Below are positions 35,329 to 45,200 of a DNA stretch of 64,000 nucleotides, in pieces. The DNA is from CBDAPU01 sp965198875 (lineage in GTDB: Bacteria; Pseudomonadota; Gammaproteobacteria; Eutrophobiales; Eutrophobiaceae), in assembly GCA_965198875.1 (NCBI GenBank), contig CBDAPU010000001.1, positions 2,108,001-2,172,000 on the forward strand, written 5' to 3'. The notes beneath the pieces were generated by a model. That model worked only from the letters and a program-made list of their open reading frames with translations, searched no databases and was not told where the DNA came from. Within the stretch, counting starts at the first letter, position 1. Each line of letters begins with the position of its first letter. Position numbers and translations under genes: made by a program.

Positions 35329-35480
35329 AATCATCCGGCGCACATCATTCGGGAAAGACTTTAAGGTTTTTGAGATTAAAAAATGTCGGCTGTCTCTCAT
35401 GGAGATGTCGCCCCGGGCCATTGATGCGCCTTTTGGATATGCCGGAGATAGATATGTTGGAGACGGTTTGATCTTCAGGC

Positions 35481-36461
35481 TCAGTTGTTTTTGCTGCAAC
35501 TGGCCTGTATCCAGCGAAGATTAAGGGCGATGCGCTCACCATCGGGCTCTGTCCAGGCGTAGGCGACGGCGTTGCCACTGTCATCATTATGGGCATAGAG
35601 AACAAGGGAGTTTCGGTTGTTGCCGTAGGGCCAGCGGACATGACGCATTTTTATGCCCACCTTCTTGCCCTGCTCCGACAACGGCACCCATATCTCGCCC
35701 CCCTGATCACTGATCTTGAGGCCATCTTTGAAGACACCGCCCCGCTCTGATCCCTCATCCCTTGCAAAAACCCAGCAGGTGAAGGTTTGCTGTTTCATGA
35801 ACTTGTAGGTAACACCGATGTTGTATCCCTTCGAGGCTTTCCCGTCCCGCCCCATCAGGCGACCGTCCATCCACATTTCATCTTCCGAGAGGATGAGATC
35901 AACCCTATCGGCGTCATCGGCTATCGAAGAGCCAGCCTGTGGCGCACAGGGCCCAGCGCGTTCGGCCCCGATAAACTGATCAGCTCGCCTTCGCCAGAGA
36001 ATATCACAGCCATCCGGCCGGTCTTTCAAGTCATTGAGAGTGAGTGCGGCGAAGTCCTCATCAGAGATGGGCACATTCACCCCTGCATCAAGGTCATAGC
36101 GCTTTTGAACGATCAAAAACTGCTCAAAATCGGGCGTAAAGTGATAAAGGTGACGAGATGTGATCTTGTCGGGGTCATTGTCTCGATACTGCGTCACATA
36201 AAATACCATATCCCCCAAAACGGGAACCGCCACACGTTGAATAATCCTGTGCAATCGATCAGGCCGGCTCGCCTCATCCACACCGAGAACCCCGCTAAAG
36301 TAAACCTGCTCGATGTTATCGAATTCCCCCTCAAGCCAGCCCATCATGGTATTAAAATCACGCCTCAGCACATCGGTTTGATCGATGGCCGGAACCGACA
36401 CGCCAGTGAGCCAATAGCCCATGAGCATCACTTTTAGCCATAGTTTTATATACCTGATCAC
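35481..36461 (-). CDS. Secreted CpcT/CpeT-like protein
   Basis: 326 aa with the GTG start at 36461, chosen because it is preceded by a G-rich ribosome site and starts a signal peptide (MIRYIKLWLKVMLMGYWLT...VPA). An open frame to 36533 exists but adds residues not resembling a signal. CpcT/CpeT-family pattern: LEGEFDNIEQVYF, HRIIQRVAVPVLGDMVFYVTQY, DPDKITSRHLYHF, GCDILWRRRADQFIGA. The cyanobacterial members attach bilins to phycobiliproteins; non-photosynthetic members have unknown function. The C-terminal 100 residues are extra. It lies convergent with the parvulin gene and divergent from tpsB. Confidence 0.72.
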   Translation of the reverse strand: MIRYIKLWLKVMLMGYWLTGVSVPAIDQTDVLRRDFNTMMGWLEGEFDNIEQVYFSGVLGVDEASRPDRLHRIIQRVAVPVLGDMVFYVTQYRDNDPDKITSRHLYHFTPDFEQFLIVQKRYDLDAGVNVPISDEDFAALTLNDLKDRPDGCDILWRRRADQFIGAERAGPCAPQAGSSIADDADRVDLILSEDEMWMDGRLMGRDGKASKGYNIGVTYKFMKQQTFTCWVFARDEGSERGGVFKDGLKISDQGGEIWVPLSEQGKKVGIKMRHVRWPYGNNRNSLVLYAHNDDSGNAVAYAWTEPDGERIALNLRWIQASCSKNN

Positions 36462-36496
36462 AAACACCCCCGCTGATCCGCCTTTAGAGACAAGTG

Positions 36497-36533
36497 TATC
36501 AAGTTGATAAGCTGACATGCTATTCAATAGCAT
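36497..36533. promoter_or_regulatory. Two adjacent perfect palindromes upstream of the CpcT-like gene
   Basis: TATCAA-G-TTGATA (36497-36509) and ATGCTATT-C-AATAGCAT (36517-36533) are exact inverted repeats with single-base centres. The centres are 22 bp apart, about two helical turns, so dimeric regulators bound to both would face the same side. They lie 36-72 bp before the CpcT-like start, where an operator would act. No matching regulator gene is in the window. Confidence 0.55.
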
Positions 36534-36855
36534 AAATAGACGCCATCAGGATTGGCCTATTTGTGCGATCTTCATCTAGCCTTAACAATAACAGCCTGGC
36601 GCCCCGCTGTGTATCCGCAACATTTCGGTCTTGACTATCGGCGAGACATCGCCCTGTCACTGCCACCGCATTTTTGTGAGCGCCGATATGCCCCGATGTT
36701 GTTTTCATCAAATCCCGCTCAGGGGCGATACGCCATAAATCACTTAGGCTGTGTTGCAACACAAGGTCATGTTTCCGGGCAGAAGCGCAGTAAAAAAGGC
36801 TTGATTTTTCAAACCATAACGTGGGCTTTTTCCTGCAAAATGTTCAATCAATTTC
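36534..36855. other. Intergenic region with no supported gene
   Basis: Left part of the divergent gap between the CpcT-like gene and tpsB. Short open frames on both strands have no ribosome sites, no family resemblance and ordinary intergenic composition. I see nothing coding here. Confidence 0.5.
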
Positions 36856-36885
36856 TTTACCTTCTAACTCGCTTGCTGATATGAT
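36856..36885 (+). promoter_or_regulatory. Putative sigma-70 promoter of the tpsBA operon
   Basis: TTTACC (36856-36861) and TATGAT (36880-36885), 18-bp spacer; the -10 is nearly consensus. It predicts a start near 36892 and a leader of about 110 nt before tpsB. Confidence 0.5.
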
Positions 36886-36891
36886 CGGCTC

Positions 36892-37002
36892 TTTGGGGAG
36901 ATAGGCGTAACGCTCGCCTTCCGAGCGCCGGTGACACGCCGGGGAGCCTTGCAGCAGTTGAGTGCAGTGAATTGAGTTTGAAAGAGAACTGATCAGATAA
37001 CA
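36892..37002 (+). promoter_or_regulatory. Structured 5' leader of tpsB
   Basis: The leader can fold into a perfect CGCTCG/CGAGCG hairpin (5-nt loop) enclosed by a GGCGT/ACGCC stem, followed by a CCGG/CCGG alternative, all within about 36904-36945. It does not match the cyclic-di-GMP, cobalamin or SAM riboswitch consensus I know. It may modulate stability or translation of the tps message. Confidence 0.4.
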
Positions 37003-38817
37003 GTGCGAAAGACACGGGAGGACATACGCCGAAGGCTCCTGCACGGGGCATGGCTACTCAATGCGCTTTGTTATCTGACGCCGGCGCCGGCAGCCCCGTT
37101 AGTGTTGCCCGATGCGGCAAGACCGGGTGCGGTACGCCCGCAAGCGCTGGAGGATGCCACGCCCCCACCCACCCCCGCCGCCGAGATGCTGGAAGTGCCC
37201 GCCGTCATCGACAGACCCTTCGAAATAGATGAAGGCCCCACCGTTGTAGTCCAGTCCTTCCGCCTGCTCGATGCTGAGGACATGCCGGAGTTTGGGATTA
37301 GCCTGGCCGAGATTCAGGCACGGCTGGCCGAGGAGAAGAGGAAACATCCCCAGGGTTTCACCATAGGGCAGCTACAGCAAGCGGCGGATGTGATCACCGA
37401 GTATTATCGGGAAAACGGCCTCATCCTGGCGCAGGCCGTCGTTCCGGTGCAAACCGTACAGGGGGGCATTGTGGATTTTGAGATCTACACGGGCAAGCTG
37501 GGGAATGTCATTACTGAGAGTAACCGTGCTTATAATGAAAACATACTCAAGCAGCCCTTCAAAGCGCTGATTGGCCAGCCGGTGACGAAAGAGGGGATCG
37601 AATCGGCGCTGTTGCAACTCACGGACTTCCCAGGGTTGACTGTGTTTGGGGTGTTTCAGCCGGGCAAGCAGGTTGGTGCGGCGGATATTGTGCTGAAAGT
37701 GCAGGAAGAGGATCGCCTGGATGTGGCCTTTCGGGCGGATAATCACGGCTTGCAGCAAACAGGCCGAATGCGCTGGCGCACCACCATCGACTGGAATAAC
37801 CTCACCAGTGGTGCGGACAAGCTCAGCATCACAACCCAGCAGACCTATAACCCCAAGAATAATATCTTTCTATCCCTGGACTATGAACGCTACCTGGGCC
37901 GTGGTTTTAAGGCCGGGGTGTTCTGGAACAAAAACCGCTTTGATGTGGGTGGCGAGCTGGCCGGGCAGCGGATCTCCGGCAAGACGAAACAGGTCGGGTT
38001 CTGGTTTGATAAATCAATTTTTCGCTCAAGAACGTTCAATTTGTTGGCCCGTGCTGGTTTGACGCGCAAGGAGTCGGACTCCTTTACCCGTGGCCGTCAG
38101 GCCAACCGTGATCGCCTGGGCGTGTTGTCTTTGGAGGCGACAATGGATTATGTTGATACCCGCTTCAGGGGGATCAACTTCGCCACGCTGGAGTTCAGCC
38201 GTGGTTTCAATGATCTGTTCGGGGCGATGGGCAGCAATGCGGCGGCGGTCAACCTGCCTGTGGGATTGCGTCCTTCCCGTTCGGCGGGAGGCGCTGATCG
38301 GCGTTTTGCGGCAGGGCAGTTCTCCAAAGTACTACTGACCGCCTCACGCCTGCAAACCATCTACTCAGAAGCACAATTACTGCTCCGTGCGGAATATCAA
38401 TGGACAGATAACTTTCTGGTTTCAACCGAGCAGTATTCCGTAGGCGGGCCTGATCATGTGCGTGCCTACCCGCAGGCGCAATTCCTGCTGGACCGGGCGG
38501 CGTTCTTCTCAGCGGAGCTGATCCACAACATGCCGTTAATCACCGATGTGCAGGCATTGGATAACCGCACCTGGGGGGAGCTGGTGCAGTTTTCCCTGTT
38601 CTATGACCATGCCAACGGTCGCCTGGAAAAGCCCCTGTCATCCGATCCGCAGGGCTATATCAATTTTGCTGGCGCCGGGGTGCAGACCCGGTTCACCCTG
38701 CCCGGCAAACTCGAGGCGAGGTTGATGCTCGCCTGGCCGGTCACGGACAGCAAACGCTTCCCGCCGGATAACGGCAGACGGCCGCAGTTTTGGAGTGATC
38801 TGACTTACCGTTTCTGA
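37003..38817 (+). CDS. TpsB outer-membrane translocator, ShlB/FhaC/HecB family
   Basis: 604 aa two-partner-secretion pore. N-terminal signal region (about 10-30), a Pro-rich linker (APAAEMLEVPA in outline), two POTRA domains (about 75-230; IGQLQQAADVITEYYRENGLI, and the AFKALIGQPVTKEGIESALLQL segment), then a 16-strand beta-barrel including the conserved GPDHVRAYPQAQ loop (VRGF/Y-like tip motif region) and a terminal YRF. The GTG at 37003 has no clear ribosome site; a GGGAGG sits inside the gene at 37016, so the true start may differ by a few codons. It is 33-240 bp before tpsA, the standard order, and should secrete that exoprotein. Confidence 0.9.
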   Translation: MRKTREDIRRRLLHGAWLLNALCYLTPAPAAPLVLPDAARPGAVRPQALEDATPPPTPAAEMLEVPAVIDRPFEIDEGPTVVVQSFRLLDAEDMPEFGISLAEIQARLAEEKRKHPQGFTIGQLQQAADVITEYYRENGLILAQAVVPVQTVQGGIVDFEIYTGKLGNVITESNRAYNENILKQPFKALIGQPVTKEGIESALLQLTDFPGLTVFGVFQPGKQVGAADIVLKVQEEDRLDVAFRADNHGLQQTGRMRWRTTIDWNNLTSGADKLSITTQQTYNPKNNIFLSLDYERYLGRGFKAGVFWNKNRFDVGGELAGQRISGKTKQVGFWFDKSIFRSRTFNLLARAGLTRKESDSFTRGRQANRDRLGVLSLEATMDYVDTRFRGINFATLEFSRGFNDLFGAMGSNAAAVNLPVGLRPSRSAGGADRRFAAGQFSKVLLTASRLQTIYSEAQLLLRAEYQWTDNFLVSTEQYSVGGPDHVRAYPQAQFLLDRAAFFSAELIHNMPLITDVQALDNRTWGELVQFSLFYDHANGRLEKPLSSDPQGYINFAGAGVQTRFTLPGKLEARLMLAWPVTDSKRFPPDNGRRPQFWSDLTYRF

Positions 38818-38849
38818 CTGAACCAACAAATGGCTGGCTATCCTGCCTG

Positions 38850-41800
38850 TTGATCGGGGGTATGTGTTGGAGTGAGATGCGAAAAATCCAGGGAAAACGA
38901 ATGCGAGATAAGCAAAACGGGATGGCTTGTTTTGAGAGTCCTGTACAATCGGCTGATGATACTTTCAATGATAAATGCCAAGCCGCACCTGGCGGCTCAC
39001 AGATAAAATCGGTGAGGCAAGTAAAGCCAGGCGAAGTGCATGTGCAATCAAGGCGCGCGATGATGAAATCGACTCGGCCAGCAGATAAGAGAGAAATCAA
39101 CCGCCAGAGCCTGCGAAGAGGCGCGCAGGGCAGGTGGACAGGGCCCGGCTTGCTTCAGTCATGGCTGAAAGCGCTGATCAAGATTACCCGTTGCATCTCC
39201 CTTTCCGCCCTGTTGTTTGGCGCAAGCACCGCCGTCGCCGGCCCCGAGGGCGGGCAGGTTGTGGGTGGTCAGGGCAGCATCGCCCGCCCGGATCCCAACA
39301 CCACGCTCATCAATCAGATGTCCTCGCACCTCAGCGTGGATTGGAGCAGCTTCAACATCGCCCGCCATGAGACAGTTCAGTTCAATCAGCCCTCCGCCCA
39401 GGCCGCCGCCTTAAACCGCATTCACGATCAAAACCCCAGCCAGATCTTCGGCGCCCTCAAGGCCAACGGCCAGGTGTTGCTGGTGAACCCCAACGGCGTG
39501 TTCTTCGGCCCCACCGCCAGGGTCAACGTCAACGCCCTGATCGCCTCCGGCCTTGACATCAGCACGGCGGACTTCATGGCCGGACGCCAGCGCTTTCAGG
39601 CGCCGCCGGGCACAGCGGGCGGGATGGTCGTCAATCAGGGGATGTTGCAGGCGGCCACCGGGGGTGCGATCAGCCTGCTCGGTGGCGCTGTGCGTAATGA
39701 AGGGGTGATCCTGGCCAGCGCCGGGCAGGTGAATCTGCTCGCCGGCAACAGGATCACCATGGATTTTGACGGCGATGGCCTGATCCAGTTCACTGTCGAT
39801 AAAGAGGTGCTGCAAAACGCCCACGACCTGGATGACGCCATCTCCAACACTGGCGAGATACAGGCGGATGGCGGTGCAGTGTTGCTCAAGGGCAGTGCGG
39901 CAAAGGACGTGTTCAGCAATGTCGTCAATAACCAGGGCGTGATCAGGGCCGGGCGCATCGAAAATGAAGGCGGTCAGATCAGGCTCGTTGCCGAAGGCCC
40001 GGCCAATTCCCTCATCAACACCGGCACACTCGATGCCGAAGGCCGTGGCGGTGATGGCGGCAGAATAGCCATCCACGCCGATGATGCGGCCATCCTCGCC
40101 GGCGATGGTGTGCTCAATGTGGGCTCTCGAAAGGGCGGCGGCGGCACGGCCGAGGTGCTGGGCGAGCAGGTCGCCCTGCTCGATCACACCGCCATCAAGG
40201 CATCCGGCGCCACTGGCGGCGGCACTGTCCTGGTGGGGGGGGATTATCAGGGCGCCAACCCCGAGATTAAAAACGCACAAAGGGTGGCCGTGGGTGAAGA
40301 GGTCAGCATCCTGGCAAACGCCCGCACTCAGGGTGACGGCGGCAAGGTCATTATCTGGGCGGACGGGGCGACCCGCTATTATGGCGAGATCAGCGCCACT
40401 GGCGGGGAGCGCGCCGGTGACGGCGGCTTCGTGGAGATCTCCGCCGGGCGCTCACTGGCGGGCCACTTTGTCGGCCGGGTAGATACCACCGCCGCCAACG
40501 GCAACACCGGCACCCTGCTGCTTGACCCGGAGAACATCACCATTCGGGACGGCACGGGCGACAGCACGGATGATAATGATCTGCTGGATACCTCCTTCAT
40601 TGTCATGGGCGGCGCCAGTGCCGCCGGCACCCTGGCGGCAGCCGACATGCCCGCCGACTTCACCCTGTATGAATCCGAGCTGGAAGGCATTGCGGCCACC
40701 ACCAACATCGCCCTCTCGGCCACCAATGACATCATCCTGGAAGACCTCAGTGATAATAATCTGAACCTGGCGCAAACCAGCGCTAACTCGGTCACCTTCA
40801 CCGCTGATGCCGATAGTGATGGCATGGGTGAGTTCATGATGGACAGCAGCGATACGATCACCACCGCCGGCGGTGCTGTGAGTATCCGTGCTGCGAGCGT
40901 CACCCTGGGCGGGATCAGCACTGGCGGCGGCGCCCTGACGGTCTTCGGCAATCTGGAGCTCGCCGCTGACGTCAGCACAGATGGCGGCGACATCAGCTTC
41001 AACTCCGCCGCCACCCTCACCGATGCCGTTACCCTGTCCACTGGCATGGGCGGCGGCGATATTGCCTTTGGTGCAACCCTTAACGGCAACCAGGATCTGA
41101 CCCTCACCGCCGGCACGGGCGATGTCACCTTCACCGGCGCCGTCGGCACGTTCGCCTCCCCGCTGGGGGCGCTCACCATCAACAGCGCCGCCGATGTGAC
41201 GGCGAGTGCGGCCATCGCCGCCACGGCCGTGACCATCACGGCCAACGCCTTCACGCTCGAAAACCGGGTTTTTGCTCGCAACGTCTCCCTGACGGCAAGC
41301 AGTGGTCGCCTGACGGTCACCGGCGGCGGCAGGATTAACGCCCGCGGCGCAGTGATATTGACCGCCAGCAACGGGATCCGCACGGCAGGCGACATCACCA
41401 CCAGCGGCGGCGACATCAGCTTCAACTCCGCCGCCACCCTCACCGATGCCGTTACCCTGTCCACTGGCATGGGCGGCGGCGATATTGCCTTTGGTGCAAC
41501 CCTTAACGGCAACCAGGATCTGACCCTCACCGCCGGCACGGGCGATGTCACCTTCACCGGCGCCGTCGGCACGTTCGCATCCCCCTTGGGGGCGCTTACC
41601 ATCAACAGCGCCGCCCGTGTGAGCGCAAGCGCAAACATCGCCGCCACCGCCGTGGCCATCACGGCCAATGCCTTCACACTCGAAAACAGGGTTGTTGCTC
41701 GCAACGTCTCCCTGACGGCAAGCAGTGGTCGCCTGACGATCACCGGCGGCGGCAGGATTAACGCCAGCGGCGCCGTGACGCTGACCGCCAACACCGGTGG

Positions 41801-41936
41801 CATTCAGACCGCCGGCGACATCACCACCAGCGGCGGCGACATCACCTTCAACTCCGCCACCACCCTCACCGCTGATGTGTACCCTGTCCACCGGCATGCC
41901 GGCGGCGGTGACATTACCTTTGGCTGCAACCCTTAA
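38850..41936 (+). CDS. TpsA exoprotein, N-terminal fragment (TPS domain, beta-helix)
   Basis: 1028 aa reading frame that ends prematurely in a cluster of base insertions; the rest continues from about 42154. Likely real start is ATG at 39060 (residue 71, after AAGGCG), giving the extended signal peptide typical of TpsA (QSWLKALIKITRCISLSALLFGASTAVA). The TPS/haemagglutination-activity domain follows (about 131-400) with VNPNGVFFG, the NPNG motif, and VNVNALIASGLDIS. Then right-handed beta-helix repeats. Recognised by the TpsB pore encoded just upstream. The fragment ends FGCNP, where intact copies of the repeat read FGATLNG. Confidence 0.88.
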   Translation: MIGGMCWSEMRKIQGKRMRDKQNGMACFESPVQSADDTFNDKCQAAPGGSQIKSVRQVKPGEVHVQSRRAMMKSTRPADKREINRQSLRRGAQGRWTGPGLLQSWLKALIKITRCISLSALLFGASTAVAGPEGGQVVGGQGSIARPDPNTTLINQMSSHLSVDWSSFNIARHETVQFNQPSAQAAALNRIHDQNPSQIFGALKANGQVLLVNPNGVFFGPTARVNVNALIASGLDISTADFMAGRQRFQAPPGTAGGMVVNQGMLQAATGGAISLLGGAVRNEGVILASAGQVNLLAGNRITMDFDGDGLIQFTVDKEVLQNAHDLDDAISNTGEIQADGGAVLLKGSAAKDVFSNVVNNQGVIRAGRIENEGGQIRLVAEGPANSLINTGTLDAEGRGGDGGRIAIHADDAAILAGDGVLNVGSRKGGGGTAEVLGEQVALLDHTAIKASGATGGGTVLVGGDYQGANPEIKNAQRVAVGEEVSILANARTQGDGGKVIIWADGATRYYGEISATGGERAGDGGFVEISAGRSLAGHFVGRVDTTAANGNTGTLLLDPENITIRDGTGDSTDDNDLLDTSFIVMGGASAAGTLAAADMPADFTLYESELEGIAATTNIALSATNDIILEDLSDNNLNLAQTSANSVTFTADADSDGMGEFMMDSSDTITTAGGAVSIRAASVTLGGISTGGGALTVFGNLELAADVSTDGGDISFNSAATLTDAVTLSTGMGGGDIAFGATLNGNQDLTLTAGTGDVTFTGAVGTFASPLGALTINSAADVTASAAIAATAVTITANAFTLENRVFARNVSLTASSGRLTVTGGGRINARGAVILTASNGIRTAGDITTSGGDISFNSAATLTDAVTLSTGMGGGDIAFGATLNGNQDLTLTAGTGDVTFTGAVGTFASPLGALTINSAARVSASANIAATAVAITANAFTLENRVVARNVSLTASSGRLTITGGGRINASGAVTLTANTGGIQTAGDITTSGGDITFNSATTLTADVYPVHRHAGGGDITFGCNP

Positions 41937-42262
41937 CGGCAATCACGATCTGACCCTCGACCGCCGGCACGGGCGATGTCACCTTCACCGGCGCCATCGG
42001 CGGCACGGCCCGGCTGGGTGAACTCACCATCACCAACGCCGCCCGATGTGACGGCGCAGGCGCAAACATCACCGCCACGGCCGTGGCCATCACGGCCAAT
42101 GCCTTCAGGCTGGAAAACAACATCAACGCCACGGGTGACGTTACCCTGACGGTCAAGCAGTGGTCGCCTGAGGATCACCGGCGGCGGCGACATCACTGCC
42201 GGCGGCGCCGTGACGCTGACCGCCAGCAACGGGATCCGCACGGCCGGCGACATCAGCACCAG
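40983..42262. repeat. 423-426 bp tandem repeats in tpsA (141-142 residues)
   Basis: Copies start at 40983, 41406 and 41832 with the same GGCGACATCA context; copies 1 and 2 are nearly identical, copy 3 is interrupted by the insertion cluster, and a diverged fourth begins near 42258. Each encodes a run of beta-helix coils (FNSAATLT, LTLTAGTGDVTFTGAVG, ANAFTLEN, TITGGGRINA). Confidence 0.8.
41881..42153 (+). other. Cluster of nine inserted bases disrupting tpsA (frameshift patch)
   Basis: Comparison with the sister repeats shows extra bases at 41881 (1), 41899-41900 (2), 41924 (1), 41959 (1), 42042-42044 (1), about 42055-42062 (2) and 42153 (1). All are insertions, none deletions. The total is nine, so the reading frame before and after is the same. 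In between, the frame shifts repeatedly and the TAA at 41934-41936 is reached. Such a dense one-way pattern is more like low-quality consensus sequence than gene decay, but it cannot be decided from the bases alone. Confidence 0.75.
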
Positions 42263-45200
42263 CAATGACGCTATCCGCTTCAACTCCGCCACCACCCTCA
42301 CTGCTGACGTGTCCCTGTCCACCGACACGGGCGGCGGCAACATCAGATTCGGCGCCACCCTGAACGGCGGCCACGATCTGACGCTCACCGCCGGCACGGG
42401 CAACATCATCTTCACCGGCGCAGTCGGCGGTACAACCCCGCTGGCGGCGCTCACCATCACCAGCGCCGCCGATGTGACGGCAAGTAGGGACGTCACCGCC
42501 GCCCGCTTTGAACAGACGGCCGGCACCGGTGAGACGAGATTTGAAGGCGCCCTTGAGACGAGCGCCGCCGCCGGCATTGACGTTCGCACCAGTTACATCC
42601 ATCTCAGGGGCGGCGTCACCACCGAGGGCGGCGGTACGCTTACCCTGTACGCCGATCCCCTGATGGAGACGGAGAGCACATCAGGCACCATCCGCATCCG
42701 TGACTCCTCTCCTATCAGTGCCGATGGCGCCGTCACGCTCACCGCACTCGGTAGCGCCGGCACAACAGTGGACGGCGATATTCGCATCGCCGGGGATATC
42801 AGCACCACGGATGATAATATTACCTTTGAGGGCTCAACGAGGCTGACCGGGAACATTTCCTTGACGGCGGGCAGCGGCACAGTGCGCTTTGATGAGCGCA
42901 TATACACGACGACCATGCGCCGCAGTTTGCAGGTAGCGGCGGGCAGCGTCACCTTCGCCGGGGACATCACCGCCGCCGATTTGACTGTCACGGCCGACGC
43001 CTTCACGCTGGAAAACAACATCAGCGCCAGTGGCGCCGTTGCCCTGACCGCAAGCAGTGGTCGTCTGATGATCACCGGCGGCGGCAGGATTAACGCCGAT
43101 GGCGCCGTGATGTTGACCGCCAGCACTGGCGGCATTCAGATCACCGGCAACATCCTCACCAGCGGCAGCGACATCACCTTCCGCTCCAACACCACCCTCA
43201 CTGGCAATACCTCTCTGGCGACCAACGACAGCAGTGGCGGCGCCATCACCTTTCGGGGCACGGTGGACGGCGGCCACGGCTTAATGCTTGAGGCCGGTAC
43301 GGGCGATGTCACCTTCATGGGTGTTGTGGGCGGTGCGACCCGGCTGGGGGCGCTCACCATCGCCAATGCAAATAACGTCGACATCGGCATGGCCATCGAT
43401 GTGGCCAGCTTTCGGCAGACGGCCGGCAGCGGGCTGATCACGCTGAGCGGCGACCTTCAGACGAGCGCCGCCGAGGGCGTTGCCGTCCGTACCCGTAACA
43501 TCCGCATCGAGGGCGACGTCACCACCAGGAACATGGGCCCGGTCAACCTGCACGCCGATCCCATGATGGGGGCGATGGGCTTATCCGGCGGGCTCATTGC
43601 AGGCGTGCTCCTTCTGGACGCTGGCGCGGGTATTGCCGCCGAGGGCGCCGTCACGCTGAGGGCAGGGGTTTTCACTATGACGGCGCAGGCAAACCCTACG
43701 ATGGCGCAGACCAGCGTGCGGACAGACGCCGACATTAGCCTGACGGCGGATAACATGAGCCTGGCCGGCCTTATTCGAAGCGGGGCCGGCGAGCTCGTCA
43801 TAGCGGCGAATACCCCGGCAAGGGCGATCAACCTGGGCGGGAGCGCTAACAACAGCGGCGGGCTGGCGCTGGATGCGGGCGAATTAAACAGCCTGGAGGC
43901 CGCAACCATTCGCATCGGCAACGGGATGACCACGGGCGATATTACCTTCACCGGCGCCTTTGAGGCGGACGCTGCATTCGCCAGCGAGATACTGGCCCTG
44001 CAGAGCGACGGCGGCGCCGTTTCGGATGCGGCCAACAGCACCATCGACCTGGGTAGCAGGCGAGATGGAGGTGGTGGGCTCATCCCCGTCGGGCCATCAT
44101 TTGGCCCAATGAACCCGCCGGATCCAAGGGGCCTGGTGATCCGGGCGGGCGCCGTTGATCTTGCCCGGACAGCCCATGATTTTGACGTCGTTGCCGCCGA
44201 GATAAGCGGCACCGCCGCCACGGCCTCCATCCGCCTGCGCGACAGCGATGTCCTGGTGGTGGGGAGTGTGGACGGGGTGGATGGGATCAGCGCCGTCGGC
44301 GACATCAGCATCACGGCGGGCCGACCCAATAGCTCCGCCCCCGGATTAGTGATTGAGCGGGATATACAAAGCAGTGGCGGCGGTGACGTCAGCCTGCGGG
44401 CTGATATGAGGATCCGTGTGGATACGAGAGCAGGCGGGGCGCACAACGTCACCATCGCCACCACGGGGGCGGGCGACCTGGAGATTGATAGCGACAGCGG
44501 CTTCAATGCCGGCCTGGAATTGAGAGATGAGGCCGGCGGGCAGATAGCCCTGCTGGAAACTCGGGGCAGTGGTGATATCCGTATTACTGGTGATGTATCC
44601 ATCGAGGATAATGACCCTGCTCATAAGCCCCAGATCATCGCCGGCGGCAAGCTGGCGCTGGCGCCGCCGCCGGGCTGGCGCATTAACCTCGGCGATGTCG
44701 CCGTCGATTTCGCTGTCAATGCATATGCGATGCAGGTGGATGCGGCGGCGATGGCGCAGCCGCCGCCGCCGCTGCCGCTGGAGCTGAACCTGCGTGATGC
44801 TGACATGGATGCGCTTGCCCGGGATACACAGGGGGAGCTGGTCATTGGCGATGCCCAGTCAGGGGAGATAAGGCTAAGCCGCCGTCGCGGCAATCCCTTC
44901 CCTGATCGCAGCCTCGCCCTGATGAGCGGTGGCTCGATAAGGGGTCGTGAAGCGGGGGTCGAATTTGCCAGCGCCAACTCCCTCAGCCTGATCAGCACTG
45001 GCTTTGGCGCGATTTCCTTAACGCTCGATGTCGCCGCCGTCACAGTCATGGGGCCGGAAATTATTCTTGTTAATATTACCAGTGAGGGTAGCAGGGGAGA
45101 TACGCGCTACCGGATTAACAGCCGCGATGAAATCACCATTGTGCAACGACAAAACAACATGCTGATCGAGTCAATATCAACAGCAGGTCGTCTTGTAAAC

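Noticed and set aside
36552..36884. Plus-strand frame of 110 codons before tpsB
   Set aside because: No ribosome site, no family resemblance, and it overlaps the likely tps promoter.
36892..37002. Cyclic-di-GMP riboswitch upstream of tpsB
   Set aside because: The GACGCAAAGCC-type core and tetraloop-receptor features of the GEMM motif are not present.
40379..41942. Long minus-strand open frames (474 and 496 codons) opposite tpsA
   Set aside because: They mirror the Gly/Ala/Thr/Asp-rich repeats of tpsA, have low-complexity translations with no family likeness, and recur wherever the repeats occur.
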